DNA from: JACCZR01 sp035296565
GTDB taxonomy: Bacteria; Actinomycetota; Thermoleophilia; Solirubrobacterales; Thermoleophilaceae
Length of the DNA stretch: 64,000 nucleotides
Assembly (NCBI GenBank): GCA_035296565.1
Contig: DATHAQ010000041.1
Span: 1-64,000 of the forward strand
Reading direction: 5' to 3'
Both the position numbers and the translations under genes were made by a program. Below are positions 8,556 to 16,738 of the stretch, one piece after another; the first letter of the stretch is position 1; every line of letters begins with the position of its first letter. The notes beneath the pieces were generated by a model. It was not told the DNA's origin. It saw only the letters and a list, made by a program, of their open reading frames with translations, and did not search any database.

Positions 8556-9535
8556 GCACACCTGTGAACGTGACCGTGACCGGCGCGGCGGGCGCGATCG
8601 GCTACGCCCTGCTGTTCCGGGCGGCCGGCGGCGACCTCCTGGGCCCGGACACGCCGGTCAAGCTGACCCTGCTGGAGATACCCGATGCGGTCAAGGCCGC
8701 CGAGGGCACCGCGATGGAGCTCGACGACTGCGCCTTCCCGCTGCTGCACGGGGTCGAGGTCACCGACGACCAGAAGGAGGCCTTCTCCGGCTGCAACGTC
8801 GCGCTGCTCGTGGGGGCCAAGCCGCGCGGCGAGGGCATGGACCGCTCCGATCTGCTCGAGGCCAACGGCGGCATCTTCAAGCCACAGGGAGAGGCCATCA
8901 ATGCGGGTGCGGCCGACGACGTCAAGGTGCTGGTCGTCGGCAACCCCGCCAACACCAACTGTCTCATCGCCCAACAGAACGCGCCCGACGTGCCCGCCGA
9001 GCGCTTCACCGCCATGACCCGGCTCGACCAGAACCGCGCCATGACCCAGCTGGCTCGCAAGGCGAACGACCTGGTGGCCAACGTCCACAACCTGGCGGTG
9101 TGGGGCAACCACTCGAACACGATGTACCCCGACATCTTCAGCGCGAAGGTCGATGACGTCCCCGCCTGGGACGCGGTCGACCAGGACCAGGACTGGCTGG
9201 AGAATGACTTCATCCCGACAGTGGCCGGCCGCGGCGGCGCGATCATCAAGGCACGCGGCGCCTCGAGCGCCGCGTCCGCGGCCAACGCGGCGATCGATCA
9301 TGTGCACGACTGGGTCATCGGCACCGGCGACGAGCGGGTGTCGATGGCCGTCCCCAGCGATGGCTCCTACGACGTCCCCGAGGGCCTGATCTCGTCGTTC
9401 CCGGTGACCACGAAGGACGGCCGCTGGGAGATCGTCCAGGGCATCGAGCTGAGCGACTTCTCCAAGGAGCGCATCAGGGCGACCGTCGACGAGCTCGCGC
9501 AGGAGCGTGAGACGGTCAAGGACCTGCTGGGCTAG
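8552..9535 (+). CDS. mdh: Malate dehydrogenase
   Basis: Protein of 327 residues that interconverts malate and oxaloacetate with NAD. It shows the Rossmann glycine motif GAAGAIGYALLFR near the N-terminus, and the substrate and catalytic segments NPANTNC, MTRLDQNRA and VWGNHSNTMYPD, the last holding the catalytic histidine. The cytosolic-type MDH2 length of about 327 residues fits. Its GTG start overlaps the icd stop as GTGA (8552-8555), so the two TCA-cycle enzymes are coupled. Confidence 0.96.
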   Translation: MSTPVNVTVTGAAGAIGYALLFRAAGGDLLGPDTPVKLTLLEIPDAVKAAEGTAMELDDCAFPLLHGVEVTDDQKEAFSGCNVALLVGAKPRGEGMDRSDLLEANGGIFKPQGEAINAGAADDVKVLVVGNPANTNCLIAQQNAPDVPAERFTAMTRLDQNRAMTQLARKANDLVANVHNLAVWGNHSNTMYPDIFSAKVDDVPAWDAVDQDQDWLENDFIPTVAGRGGAIIKARGASSAASAANAAIDHVHDWVIGTGDERVSMAVPSDGSYDVPEGLISSFPVTTKDGRWEIVQGIELSDFSKERIRATVDELAQERETVKDLLG

Positions 9536-9604
9536 CCCCGAAGCGAGACTACGCGCCCGGAGCGTCCGCGAACGGTCCGCGACCCGATGCTCCGCGCACC
9601 GCTC

Positions 9605-9637
9605 CCGCGAAACGCTCAGGCGGCTGAGCTCTTCCCT
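9605..9637 (+). repeat. Intergenic palindromic repeat, copy A
   Basis: The core GCTCAGGCGGCTGAG has inverted arms CTCAG/CTGAG around GCGG. It is preceded by a CTCC..CGAA stretch and followed by TTCCC. Copies B (9704-9737) and C (27224-27258) share this layout. Confidence 0.55.
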
Positions 9638-9703
9638 TGGGTGGGTGCGTGCGCGCCGCCCCCGCCGGTACGTTCGGCCCACGAGCGCGCACCGCGTCAC
9701 CCC

Positions 9704-9737
9704 TCCCACGAATTGCTCAGGCCGCTGACGATTTCCC
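9704..9737 (+). repeat. Intergenic palindromic repeat, copy B
   Basis: The core GCTCAGGCCGCTGACGATTT has arms TCAG/CTGA around GCCG. It is preceded by CTCCCACGAATT and followed by TTTCCC, matching copies A and C. It lies 3' of mdh and close to the 3' end of the convergent dehydrogenase gene. Confidence 0.55.
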
Positions 9738-9769
9738 TCGGCCCGTGCGCCGCGGAGCCCGAGCGCGGG

Positions 9770-10810
9770 CTAGCCGCTGGGCGGGACGATCCGGAGTATC
9801 CGGTCGTTGCTTCCGTTGGTGGTCAACGCGTAGAGGGCGCCGTCGGGGCCCTCTACGACTGTGCGGATGCGGCCGAAGTCGCCGCGGAACAGCGCCTGGT
9901 TTCGCGTCACGCTGCCGTTGGTGATCGTCAGCCGCCGGATGTGCTCGCCGCGCAGGGCGCCGAACATGAAGTCGCCGCTCCATGACGAGCCCCCCTGGCG
10001 GACGAAGGTCGCGCCCGAGGGGGCGATCGCGTTCCGGTAGAAGACCAGCGGTGAGGTGAGGCCGGGCGCGCGCTGCGAGCCCTGTATCAGCGGCCACCCG
10101 TAGTTGCGCCCGCGGCGGATGATGTTGACCTCGTCATTGCCGACCGCGCCGTGCTCGGTCGCGAACAGCGTGCCGCGGCGCGGGCTGAAGGCGAAGCCCT
10201 GCGGGTTGCGGTGCCCCTTGGAGACGATGGTCGGCCGGCCGCCGCGGCCCAGCACCTGGCGACGGCTGAGCGACAGGAACTTGCCGTTGCGCGAGCGGCT
10301 ACTCTGGGCCGTGCTCGGATTGGCGCTGTCGCCGGTGGTGAAGTACAGCCTGCGGCCGGGACCGAACTTCACCCGCCCGCCGTTGTGAATGCGGTTCGCG
10401 CTGATACCTCCGGCCAGCACGCGCCTGCTGTGCAGGCGGCGGCGCACGAAGCGGTAGCGCACCAGCGCGGCCCCGCCCTCTGTGGTGCGGAAGACGTAGA
10501 CGTAGCGGTTGACCCGAAAGCGCGGGTCCACGGCCACGCCGAGCAGCCCGCCCTCGCCGCCGGAGACATCGAAGCGGGCGATCACGCGCGAGCTGAGCCG
10601 CAGGCCCTTGGTGACGAAACGAAGCCGCCCGGGGCGCTCGCTGACCAGCGCGCTGCCGTCGGGCAAGAAGGCCATCTCCCACGGATGCACCAGCCCCCGC
10701 GCGACCGTGCTGACGCTCGGGTTCGGACCGACCGTGCGTACCGGGGCGGCGTGCGCGACCGGCGCGAGAACACCGGCGGCCACCAGGAGGCACAGCAGTC
10801 CGGTCTTCAC
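9770..10810 (-). CDS. PQQ-dependent sugar dehydrogenase (aldose dehydrogenase family)
   Basis: Secreted protein of 346 residues beginning with a signal peptide (MKTGLLCLLVAAGVLAPVAHA, cleaved after about residue 21). It then shows the six-bladed beta-propeller of the glucose/sorbosone dehydrogenase family: LVHPWEMAFLPDGSALVSERPGRL, GGEGGLLGVAVDPRF, NRIHNGGRVKFGPGRRLYFTTGD, HRNPQGFAFSPRRG and ATEHG. These segments hold the PQQ and calcium site residues of the family. It probably oxidises an aldose outside the membrane. GTG start. No PQQ synthesis genes are in the window, so the cofactor source is unknown. It lies 35 bases downstream of the next minus-strand gene. Confidence 0.88.
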   Translation of the reverse strand: MKTGLLCLLVAAGVLAPVAHAAPVRTVGPNPSVSTVARGLVHPWEMAFLPDGSALVSERPGRLRFVTKGLRLSSRVIARFDVSGGEGGLLGVAVDPRFRVNRYVYVFRTTEGGAALVRYRFVRRRLHSRRVLAGGISANRIHNGGRVKFGPGRRLYFTTGDSANPSTAQSSRSRNGKFLSLSRRQVLGRGGRPTIVSKGHRNPQGFAFSPRRGTLFATEHGAVGNDEVNIIRRGRNYGWPLIQGSQRAPGLTSPLVFYRNAIAPSGATFVRQGGSSWSGDFMFGALRGEHIRRLTITNGSVTRNQALFRGDFGRIRTVVEGPDGALYALTTNGSNDRILRIVPPSG

Positions 10811-10845
10811 GTCCCGCCAACCCTGTGGGCGGCGGGAAGTTCCGC

Positions 10846-11226
10846 TCAGGCGGCTACGTAGCCGCGCCCTTCCTTCTTGACCGAGCCGTCGCCCTCCAGC
10901 TCGTTCATCACCCGGTACATGTAGTTCGGGTGCTTGACGCCGAGCTTCTCCGAAAGCTCGCGCACCGAGACGCCCGGCTGCTGGCGCACCACCTCCAGTG
11001 CCTGCTGCGCGCGCGTTCCGCCCTGGCGCCGGCGACGGCGCCTGCGCCCGTTGCCCGAGGAGGTCGAGCCGCGCGGGCGGCCGGGTCGGCGCTTGGCCGG
11101 GGCGGCGTCCAGTCCCTCGAGCGCCGCCTTGGCGCGTTCGAGCTTGAGGTACTCCTCGTGGAGCGGCTTGAGCTCCTTCAGCCTGGCGTCCATTGCCTGT
11201 AGCTGGTCCTTCAGGAAGTCGGTCAT
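10846..11226 (-). CDS. AT-hook and winged-helix DNA-binding protein
   Basis: Protein of 126 residues with three parts: an N-terminal charged coiled coil (about residues 1-40), a basic linker with an AT-hook-like RPGRPRGS (about 47-54) and an arginine run, and a C-terminal winged helix (VSVRELSEKLGVKHPNYMYRVMNELEGDGSVKKEGRGYVAA). The last part resembles MarR-like or replication-type wings. I do not recognise a named family. It is likely a small nucleoid-associated or local regulator. A palindrome and a TACTGT box lie right before its ATG, suggesting self-control and a leaderless mRNA. Confidence 0.75.
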   Translation of the reverse strand: MTDFLKDQLQAMDARLKELKPLHEEYLKLERAKAALEGLDAAPAKRRPGRPRGSTSSGNGRRRRRRRQGGTRAQQALEVVRQQPGVSVRELSEKLGVKHPNYMYRVMNELEGDGSVKKEGRGYVAA

Positions 11227-11231
11227 AATGT

Positions 11232-11249
11232 GTAACAGTAACAGTTACT
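11232..11249. promoter_or_regulatory. Putative operator/-10 region of the AT-hook gene
   Basis: AGTAAC-A-GTTACT (11237-11249) is a perfect inverted repeat, and a further GTAAC half-site lies at 11232-11236. On the minus strand TACTGT (11240-11235) ends eight bases before the ATG at 11226. The palindrome covers this box and the last codons of the upstream SRPBCC gene. Confidence 0.5.
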
Positions 11250-11676
11250 CAAAAAGACCTTTCAGGTTCTTCAACGACTTGTCCAACTCTCCACCTGTCA
11301 CGCGCCTCACCGCCGGTCCTGCCATCCGTCCGACCGGGCCTCCAGGCAGGTTGTACTCATTCATGTAGTTGAAGCACGTGCCCCCGTCCTTGGCCTCGAA
11401 CTCGTACACCACCCTGGCCCTGGACCGAACCGGACCCTTTCCTTCCCACACCACCTTTTCCGGTGTGTTCTCAGTCACCTTCCAGGTGACCCTGAACCGC
11501 TGTCCCGCGAGCTTCAGGCACTGTGTGAGCTGCGATCCCTTGCGCAACTGCCCATTGGGTGAGTCCTCGAGATGTTGGTGAATCGACACCCAGTCACCAA
11601 GGCGATCGGGGTCCATCACCAGCTCGCGGACTGCCTGCGGGTCCGCGTTCAGCTGCATCGACCGCTCTACCTTCAC
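11245..11676 (-). CDS. SRPBCC-family protein (polyketide cyclase/dehydrase-like)
   Basis: Protein of 143 residues with the START-like helix-grip fold: VKVERSMQLNADPQAVRELVMDPDRLGDWVS at the N-terminus, alternating strands, and a long C-terminal helix after GGPVGRMAGPAVRRVTGGELDKSLKNLKGLFE. These proteins bind hydrophobic ligands; the ligand here is unknown. I chose GTG at 11676, which overlaps the stop of the upstream SDR gene as GTGA (11673-11676). It is therefore coupled to the NAD(P)-binding protein and the two may act on the same small molecule. Confidence 0.82.
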   Translation of the reverse strand: MKVERSMQLNADPQAVRELVMDPDRLGDWVSIHQHLEDSPNGQLRKGSQLTQCLKLAGQRFRVTWKVTENTPEKVVWEGKGPVRSRARVVYEFEAKDGGTCFNYMNEYNLPGGPVGRMAGPAVRRVTGGELDKSLKNLKGLFE

Positions 11677-12587
11677 CGTGCCCCCAGGGGCTCGATCGCC
11701 TCCCACTCGCCGAGCGAGTGCTCCACGGCGCGATCGAAGCCGCGCGGCCGCAGGCCGTACAGCCGGGCCGCTTCGTGCGGGTCGCGGGGGAGAATCTCCG
11801 ACTCGAGGCTCTCCATCAGCGGCCGCACCAGCTCGAGCGGCTGGCCGGTGACGGCGGCCACCACGGCGCTCGCCGGCGGGGTCAGCGTGGTCTTGAGGCC
11901 CAGCGACGCCCGCCCGACCCCCATGATCTCCGCGATTCGCTCCAGCATCTCGCCGTAGGCCAGCACGTCCGCCCCGACGATGTCGAGCGCCCGACCGGCC
12001 GCGGCCGGGACCGAGGGGGTGCGAGCCAGGTACTCGAGCATGTCGCGCTCGTCGATCGGCTGTGTGCGGTTGCGGTTCCAGGCCGGCATGGGCAGGACCC
12101 GCAGGCGCTCCACCAGGCGGACCAGCACCCGAAACGAGGAGGAGCCGGCGCCGATTACGATCGAGGCGCGCAGCGACGTCGACTCGGGGACGGCGTCGAG
12201 CAGGATCTGCTCGACCTCCAGCCGCGAGCGCAGGTGCTTGGACTGCCGCCCGCCGGGCGCCATCCCGCCCAGGTAGACGATCCGTTCCACCCCGGCGCCA
12301 CGGGCGGCCTCGCCGAAGCGGCGGGCCATGCGGCGGTCGCGCCCCGCGAAGTCATCGTCGGAGGAGGCCTCCATTGAGTGCACGAGGTAGTAGGCGGTGC
12401 TCACGCCGTCCAGCGCCTCGTCGATGCCCTCGCCCTGCAGCAGATCGGCCTTGACGGGCTCGACTCCGTCCAGCGGGGTGAGACGCGCGGCATCGCGAGC
12501 CAGCCCCCTCACGGGGCGGCCCTCCGAGGAGAGGCGCTCGAGGAGGCGCTCTCCGACATAGCCGGTGGCTCCGGCGACGAGTTCCAT
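11673..12587 (-). CDS. NAD(P)-binding atypical short-chain dehydrogenase (NmrA/SDR-a5 type)
   Basis: Protein of 304 residues with an N-terminal Rossmann fold (GATGYVGERLLERL at about residues 6-19) and the pattern of NAD(P)H-binding sugar-epimerase-like proteins: VKADLLQGEGIDEALDGVSTAYYLVHSM, then ERIVYLGGMAP and HLRSRLEVEQIL. Proteins of this kind are either oxidoreductases or redox-sensing regulators; the substrate is unknown. The ATG at 12587 begins MELVAGATG, which fits the family N-terminus; much longer upstream readings lack family character. A TAAGGT box within a palindrome (12602-12614) sits just upstream. Confidence 0.82.
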   Translation of the reverse strand: MELVAGATGYVGERLLERLSSEGRPVRGLARDAARLTPLDGVEPVKADLLQGEGIDEALDGVSTAYYLVHSMEASSDDDFAGRDRRMARRFGEAARGAGVERIVYLGGMAPGGRQSKHLRSRLEVEQILLDAVPESTSLRASIVIGAGSSSFRVLVRLVERLRVLPMPAWNRNRTQPIDERDMLEYLARTPSVPAAAGRALDIVGADVLAYGEMLERIAEIMGVGRASLGLKTTLTPPASAVVAAVTGQPLELVRPLMESLESEILPRDPHEAARLYGLRPRGFDRAVEHSLGEWEAIEPLGAR

Positions 12588-12601
12588 GCAGAAAGGAGTA
12601 C

Positions 12602-12614
12602 GCACCTTAGGTGC
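12602..12614. promoter_or_regulatory. Palindrome in the SDR gene promoter
   Basis: GCACCT-T-AGGTGC is a perfect inverted repeat with one central base. On the minus strand it contains TAAGGT, a plausible -10 box about 16 bases before the ATG at 12587. It may be an operator. Confidence 0.4.
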
Positions 12615-12669
12615 CTCCCCGCTCAGCCAGCCTCGCGCTCGAACCGCGCGGAGCGCGCCTCGTGGTCGG

Positions 12670-12798
12670 CGCACGGTGCCCTCGGAGGAAGGCAGCGAAA
12701 CCCCGCAAAGACCGGGGCAACGTGCGGACACCCTGGAAATTGCGGGAAAACAGAAAAGCGCCGTTTTCCGGATTTGCGCAGTGGCGAGGGGGGCGAAC
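12670..12798 (+). other. AT-rich, hairpin-forming leader upstream of the Cys4 mini-protein
   Basis: This stretch is visibly richer in A and T than its surroundings. It holds CCCCG-CAAAGAC-CGGGG (about 12703-12719) and a perfect seven-base stem GGAAAAC/GTTTTCC around an 11-base loop (about 12746-12770), with TTGCG/TGCGC flanks. The ribosome-binding site GAGGGGGGCG follows. It could be a structured 5' leader or a regulatory RNA; I do not recognise a known riboswitch class. Confidence 0.35.
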
Positions 12799-13023
12799 AT
12801 GTTGCATGGTCGTCCCGTGCCCAAGCCCAAGAGCCAGAAGGCCGCGCGCTGCCAGGACTGCTTCTTCCACCAGCAGATGCTGTGTGCGCTGAAGGTCAGC
12901 AAGCCCTGCCCGACGTTCCGCCCGGCCGAGCGCGGGCTGGCACCCGAGCGCCAGCTGTCGTTCGTCTTCCGGGCCGAGCGCACCCACGCGGCCTACGCCT
13001 TCCCGCCGGCTCCGGGCCCCTAG
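12799..13023 (+). CDS. Small four-cysteine protein of unknown function
   Basis: Protein of 74 residues not assigned to a named family. Four cysteines are spaced C18-x2-C21-x7-C29-x7-C37, in the segment ARCQDCFFHQQMLC and KPCPTFRP, a pattern suited to a zinc or iron-sulfur site. The C-terminal half is basic and aromatic and ends in a proline-rich tail. The ATG at 12799 follows a strong purine-rich ribosome-binding site; a GTG six codons later is the alternative. It is preceded by an AT-rich leader that can form hairpins. It ends 28 bases before the MBL hydrolase gene. Confidence 0.65.
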   Translation: MLHGRPVPKPKSQKAARCQDCFFHQQMLCALKVSKPCPTFRPAERGLAPERQLSFVFRAERTHAAYAFPPAPGP

Positions 13024-13039
13024 AAGCTCCCCGCCGGGG

Positions 13040-13045
13040 GATAAT
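13040..13045 (+). promoter_or_regulatory. Putative -10 box of a leaderless transcript (MBL hydrolase)
   Basis: GATAAT, one mismatch from the consensus, ends six bases before the GTG at 13052, so the transcript would start at or next to the start codon. Confidence 0.5.
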
Positions 13046-13051
13046 GGCGTC

Positions 13052-13849
13052 GTGCGGCTGACGGTCCTGGGCAAGTCACCCTCGTGGCAGGACGCCGGGG
13101 GCGCCTGCTCGGGCTATCTGGTCGAAGAGCAGGACACCCGCCTGCTGGTCGACTGCGGCAACGGCGTGTTCGCCAAGCTGCGCGAACACGTCGATTACGT
13201 CGACGTGGATGCGGTAGTCGTGTCGCATCTGCACGCCGACCACTTCCTGGACCTCGTCCCCTACTCGTATGCGCTCACCTACGCGCCCCGCCAGCAGCCA
13301 GTCCCCGTGCCCCCGTGGCCGGGCACCGACGACCCGGCCAGGCCCGAGCTGCACGTCCCGCCGGGGGCGACCGACGTGTTCCGCAGGGTGGTCGGGGCTT
13401 GGGGCAACGAGGACCTCATCGAGAACGCCTTCGAGATGCGCGAGTACGAGGTCAGCTCGCGACTGGAGATCGGCCATCTCGTCGTCACCTTCCGCGCCGT
13501 GCCGCACTTCCTGGAGACCTACGCGATGTGCCTGAGCTCCAAGAGCGGCAAAGGCCGGCTGGTCTACGGGGCCGACACGAGCCCCACCGACTCGCTGAAG
13601 GATTTCGCCGCGGACGCCGACCTGCTGGTGATCGAGGCCACGCTGCCGCGCCCTGAGCGGACGGGCGTCCGGGGGCACCTGACGCCGGGCGAGGCCGGCG
13701 AGCACGCCGAGGGGGCGAACGTGGACCGCGTCCTGCTGACCCACATCTCCGACGAGCTGGACGCGACCTGGGCGCGCGACGAGGCCCGCCGCACCTTCTC
13801 GGGCCGCGTGGACGTGGCAAGCGACGGCTTCGTGGTGGAGCTCCCCTGA
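13052..13849 (+). CDS. MBL-fold metallo-hydrolase
   Basis: Protein of 265 residues with the metallo-beta-lactamase fold. The metal motif VVVSHLHADHFLDL (about residues 55-68) has the HxHxDH signature; later ligands are seen in AVPHFLETYA, YGADTSP and LLTHISDE. It resembles the ribonuclease Z-like/cyclic phosphodiesterase branch of hydrolases, but the substrate is unknown. It heads a probable operon with Hsp20 and Lon, so a role in proteostasis or stress is possible but only inferred. The GTG start fits a leaderless promoter six bases upstream. Confidence 0.85.
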   Translation: MRLTVLGKSPSWQDAGGACSGYLVEEQDTRLLVDCGNGVFAKLREHVDYVDVDAVVVSHLHADHFLDLVPYSYALTYAPRQQPVPVPPWPGTDDPARPELHVPPGATDVFRRVVGAWGNEDLIENAFEMREYEVSSRLEIGHLVVTFRAVPHFLETYAMCLSSKSGKGRLVYGADTSPTDSLKDFAADADLLVIEATLPRPERTGVRGHLTPGEAGEHAEGANVDRVLLTHISDELDATWARDEARRTFSGRVDVASDGFVVELP

Positions 13850-14292
13850 GCTCCGAGCGCGACCTCTTCGCCGGGTTCGAGCGGATGCGGCGCGACATCG
13901 ACGAGCTGTTCGGCGACGTGTTCGAGCGCTCCGGGCTCCGCGGCCGGGGCTTCGTTCCCGCGATCGACGTCCTCTACCTGGACGACCCGCCGCGCGCGGT
14001 CGTGCGCGCCGACCTGGCCGGGGTCGACCCCGAGCGCCTCGGGCTGGAGATTCGCGGTCGGCAGCTCGTGATCGCCGGGGAGCGGCGCACGGTCGAGCAG
14101 GGCGCGCGGCTCTACCAGCAGCTGGAGATCGAGCAGGGGGTGTTCCGGCGCGTCGTGGAACTGGGCGCCGACGTGGTCGCCGACGAGGCCCGGGCGTCGT
14201 ACGACGACGGAATGCTACGGGTCGAGGTCCCCCTGGCCCGGCGGGAGGAGCCGGTGCGCCGGGTACCGATCGAGGAGGGCGGATCCTCGTGA
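13846..14292 (+). CDS. Hsp20/alpha-crystallin small heat-shock protein
   Basis: ATP-independent holdase that keeps unfolded proteins soluble. The alpha-crystallin domain is clear: AIDVLYLDDPPRAVVRADLAGVDPERLGLEIRGRQLVIAGER and ASYDDGMLRVEVPLA, the last being the family's G-x-L signature region. The first ATG in frame is at 13885, but the family N-terminus (LSSERDLFAGFERMRRDIDELF) begins at a CTG at 13846 that overlaps the MBL stop as CTGA. I annotate that start, giving 148 residues, while the ATG remains the safe alternative. It is coupled by GTGA to lon, a common pairing of chaperone and protease. Confidence 0.9.
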   Translation: MSSERDLFAGFERMRRDIDELFGDVFERSGLRGRGFVPAIDVLYLDDPPRAVVRADLAGVDPERLGLEIRGRQLVIAGERRTVEQGARLYQQLEIEQGVFRRVVELGADVVADEARASYDDGMLRVEVPLARREEPVRRVPIEEGGSS

Positions 14293-16691
14293 GCATCGCT
14301 GTCCCCTCGGGCAACGGCGAGTTCCACGAAGTGCCGGTGGGCAGCGGATTGCCGGGCGCGCTCCCGGTGCTCCCGCTGCGCGAGAGCGTCCCCTTCCCCA
14401 ACATGCTCATTCCGCTGGCGGTGGGCCAGGAGCGCTCGGTCCAGCTCGTCAACGACGTGCTGGGAGGCGACCGGATGATCACCATGGTCGCCTCGCGGAA
14501 CCCCGAGCTCGAGGAGCCCGGGCCCGACGAGCTCTACGACGTCGGGGTCACCGGCGTCGTCGCCCGGATGATCAAGGTGCCCGACGGCTCCCTTCGCATC
14601 CTGGTCAACGGCGGCCAGCGGGTGCAGCTGGGCGAGTACTCGGCCACGGAGCCCTACCTGGTGGCCGAGATCACCGAGCGGCCGGACGAGTTCGAGCCCT
14701 CGACCGAGCTCCAGGCCCTGCACCGCAACGTGCAGAGCACCTTCACGCAGATCATCGAGCAAGTGCCCTACCTCCCGGAGGAGCTGCAGGTGGCGGTGGC
14801 GAACCTGGAGGACCCGGCCGAGCTGGCGCACATGATCGCCGGCGCCCTGCGCATCGACACCGCGGAGAAGCAGGAGCTGCTGGAGGAACGCGACGTGGCC
14901 AAGCGCCTGCGCCGCCTCTCGGAGTTCCTGGCCCGCGAGCTGGAGGTGGTCTCCCTCGGCAGCCAGATCCAGTCGCAGGTCCAGTCGGAGATGGACCGCG
15001 GCCAGCGCGAGTACTACTTGCGCCAGCAGCTCAAGGCGATCCAGGAGGAGCTGGGAGAGGTCGACGAGCAGGGGGCCGAGGCCGCGGAGCTGCGCGAGCA
15101 GATAGAGGCGGCCGACCTGCCCGAGCACGCTCTCAAGCAGGCCGAGCGCGAGCTGCAGCGCTTCGAGCGCCTGCCACCCCAGGCGGCCGAGCACGGCGTG
15201 ATCCGCACCTACCTCGAGTGGCTGGCGGCCCTGCCCTGGGCGAAGTCGACCGAGGACAACCTCGACCTCGCGCATGCGCGTGGGGTGCTCGACGCGGACC
15301 ACTACGACATCGAGCGGGTCAAGGACCGCATCCTCGAGTTCCTCGCGGTGCGCAAGCTCAAGAACGACGCGCGCTCCTCGATCCTCTGCTTCGTCGGCCC
15401 GCCGGGCGTGGGCAAGACGTCGCTGGGCAAGTCGGTCGCCTCGGCGATGGGGCGCGCCTTCGAGCGCCTCTCGGTGGGCGGGGTGCGCGACGAGTCCGAG
15501 ATCCGCGGCCACCGGCGCACCTACATCGGCGCCATGCCCGGGGCGATCATCCGCGCGCTGCGCGACGCGGAGTCCAACAACCCCGTGCTGATGATCGACG
15601 AGATCGACAAGATGGGCGCGGACTTCCGGGGCGACCCCTCGAGCGCGATGCTCGAGGTGCTCGACCCCGAGCAGAACTCCAGCTTCCGTGACCACTACCT
15701 GGACCTGCCCTTCGACCTGTCGAGCTGCTTCTTCATCACCACGGCGAACCAGCTCGACCCGGTCCCCGCGCCGCTGCGCGACCGCATGGAGGTGATCGAG
15801 CTCTCGGGCTACACCCAGGAGGAGAAGCTCGAGATCGCCAAGCGCTACCTCGTGCCGCGCCAAGTCGAGCGCAACGGCCTGGGGAGGTCCAAGATCGAGT
15901 TCACCGACCTCGCGCTCGAGGAGATCATCGACGGCTACACGCGCGAGGCCGGCGTGCGCAGCCTTGAGCGCGAGATCGGGTCGGTGTGCCGCAAGGTCGC
16001 GCGCGAGTTCGCCGAGGGGACCCGGCGCTCCAAGCGCACGGTGCGGCCCAAGCAGGTGCGCCTGCTGCTGGGCAAGCGCAAGTTCCAGGAGGACGTCGGG
16101 CGGCGCACGGACGAGGCGGGCGTGGCCACCGGCCTGGCCTGGACGCCCGTGGGGGGTGACGTCCTGTTCGTGGAGGCCGCCGCCTACCCGGGCGAGGGCA
16201 AGCTGCAGATCACCGGCCAGCTGGGGGACGTGATGAAGGAGTCGGCCGCCGCGGCGCTCTCCTGGGTCAAGGGCCACTCCGAGTCGCTGGGCGCCGAGCA
16301 CTCGGACCAGTGGTTTCGCGAGCACGACCTGCACGTCCACGTGCCCGCCGGCGCCATCCCCAAGGACGGCCCCAGCGCGGGCATCACGATGGCCACAGCG
16401 CTCGCCTCGTTGCTGACCGGCCGCCCGGTCCGCTCGGACACCGCGATGACCGGCGAGGTGACTCTCACCGGGCAGGTCCTGCCCATCGGCGGGCTGAAGG
16501 AGAAGGCTCTCGCGGCACAGCGCGCGGAGCTGACCAGGGTCATCGCGCCGAGGCGCAACGAGCCCGACGTCGACGAGTTTCCCCAGCACCTGAAGGACGA
16601 CATGGAGTTCGTCTTCGTCGATTCGATCGAGGAGGTTCTGGACCAGGCGCTCGAGCCCGCAACCCGACTTTCTGGTGTCCAAGCTGCCTGA
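14289..16691 (+). CDS. lon: ATP-dependent Lon protease
   Basis: Protein of 800 residues that degrades damaged and regulatory proteins in the cytoplasm. It has the N-terminal substrate domain (LPVLPLRESVPFPNMLIPL), a coiled-coil region, the AAA+ module with Walker A GPPGVGKTS (about residues 370-378) and Walker B VLMIDEIDKMG, and the C-terminal serine protease domain. The catalytic pair is Ser696 in KDGPSAG and Lys739 in GGLKEK, with the normal 43-residue spacing. Full length for LonA. The GTG start overlaps the Hsp20 stop as GTGA (14289-14292). Confidence 0.98.
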   Translation: MSIAVPSGNGEFHEVPVGSGLPGALPVLPLRESVPFPNMLIPLAVGQERSVQLVNDVLGGDRMITMVASRNPELEEPGPDELYDVGVTGVVARMIKVPDGSLRILVNGGQRVQLGEYSATEPYLVAEITERPDEFEPSTELQALHRNVQSTFTQIIEQVPYLPEELQVAVANLEDPAELAHMIAGALRIDTAEKQELLEERDVAKRLRRLSEFLARELEVVSLGSQIQSQVQSEMDRGQREYYLRQQLKAIQEELGEVDEQGAEAAELREQIEAADLPEHALKQAERELQRFERLPPQAAEHGVIRTYLEWLAALPWAKSTEDNLDLAHARGVLDADHYDIERVKDRILEFLAVRKLKNDARSSILCFVGPPGVGKTSLGKSVASAMGRAFERLSVGGVRDESEIRGHRRTYIGAMPGAIIRALRDAESNNPVLMIDEIDKMGADFRGDPSSAMLEVLDPEQNSSFRDHYLDLPFDLSSCFFITTANQLDPVPAPLRDRMEVIELSGYTQEEKLEIAKRYLVPRQVERNGLGRSKIEFTDLALEEIIDGYTREAGVRSLEREIGSVCRKVAREFAEGTRRSKRTVRPKQVRLLLGKRKFQEDVGRRTDEAGVATGLAWTPVGGDVLFVEAAAYPGEGKLQITGQLGDVMKESAAAALSWVKGHSESLGAEHSDQWFREHDLHVHVPAGAIPKDGPSAGITMATALASLLTGRPVRSDTAMTGEVTLTGQVLPIGGLKEKALAAQRAELTRVIAPRRNEPDVDEFPQHLKDDMEFVFVDSIEEVLDQALEPATRLSGVQAA

Positions 16692-16738
16692 GCCGGGTAT
16701 GGTGCGCCGTGCCGGCAAGCAAACTTCCGAGGAGAGCA

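Larger units (their letters stand above)
9536..9769. other. Intergenic region between convergent mdh and sugar dehydrogenase genes
   Basis: No open frame with protein-like features was found here. The region holds two copies of a palindromic repeat family (about 9605-9637 and 9704-9737), described separately. It is where transcription from both sides must end, although no T-tract terminator is evident. Confidence 0.6.

Noticed and set aside
12690..12740. A c-di-GMP (GEMM-type) riboswitch because of the CGCAAAGACCGG string
   Set aside because: The order of GGCAAACC and ACGCAAAGCC blocks is not present, so the similarity is superficial.
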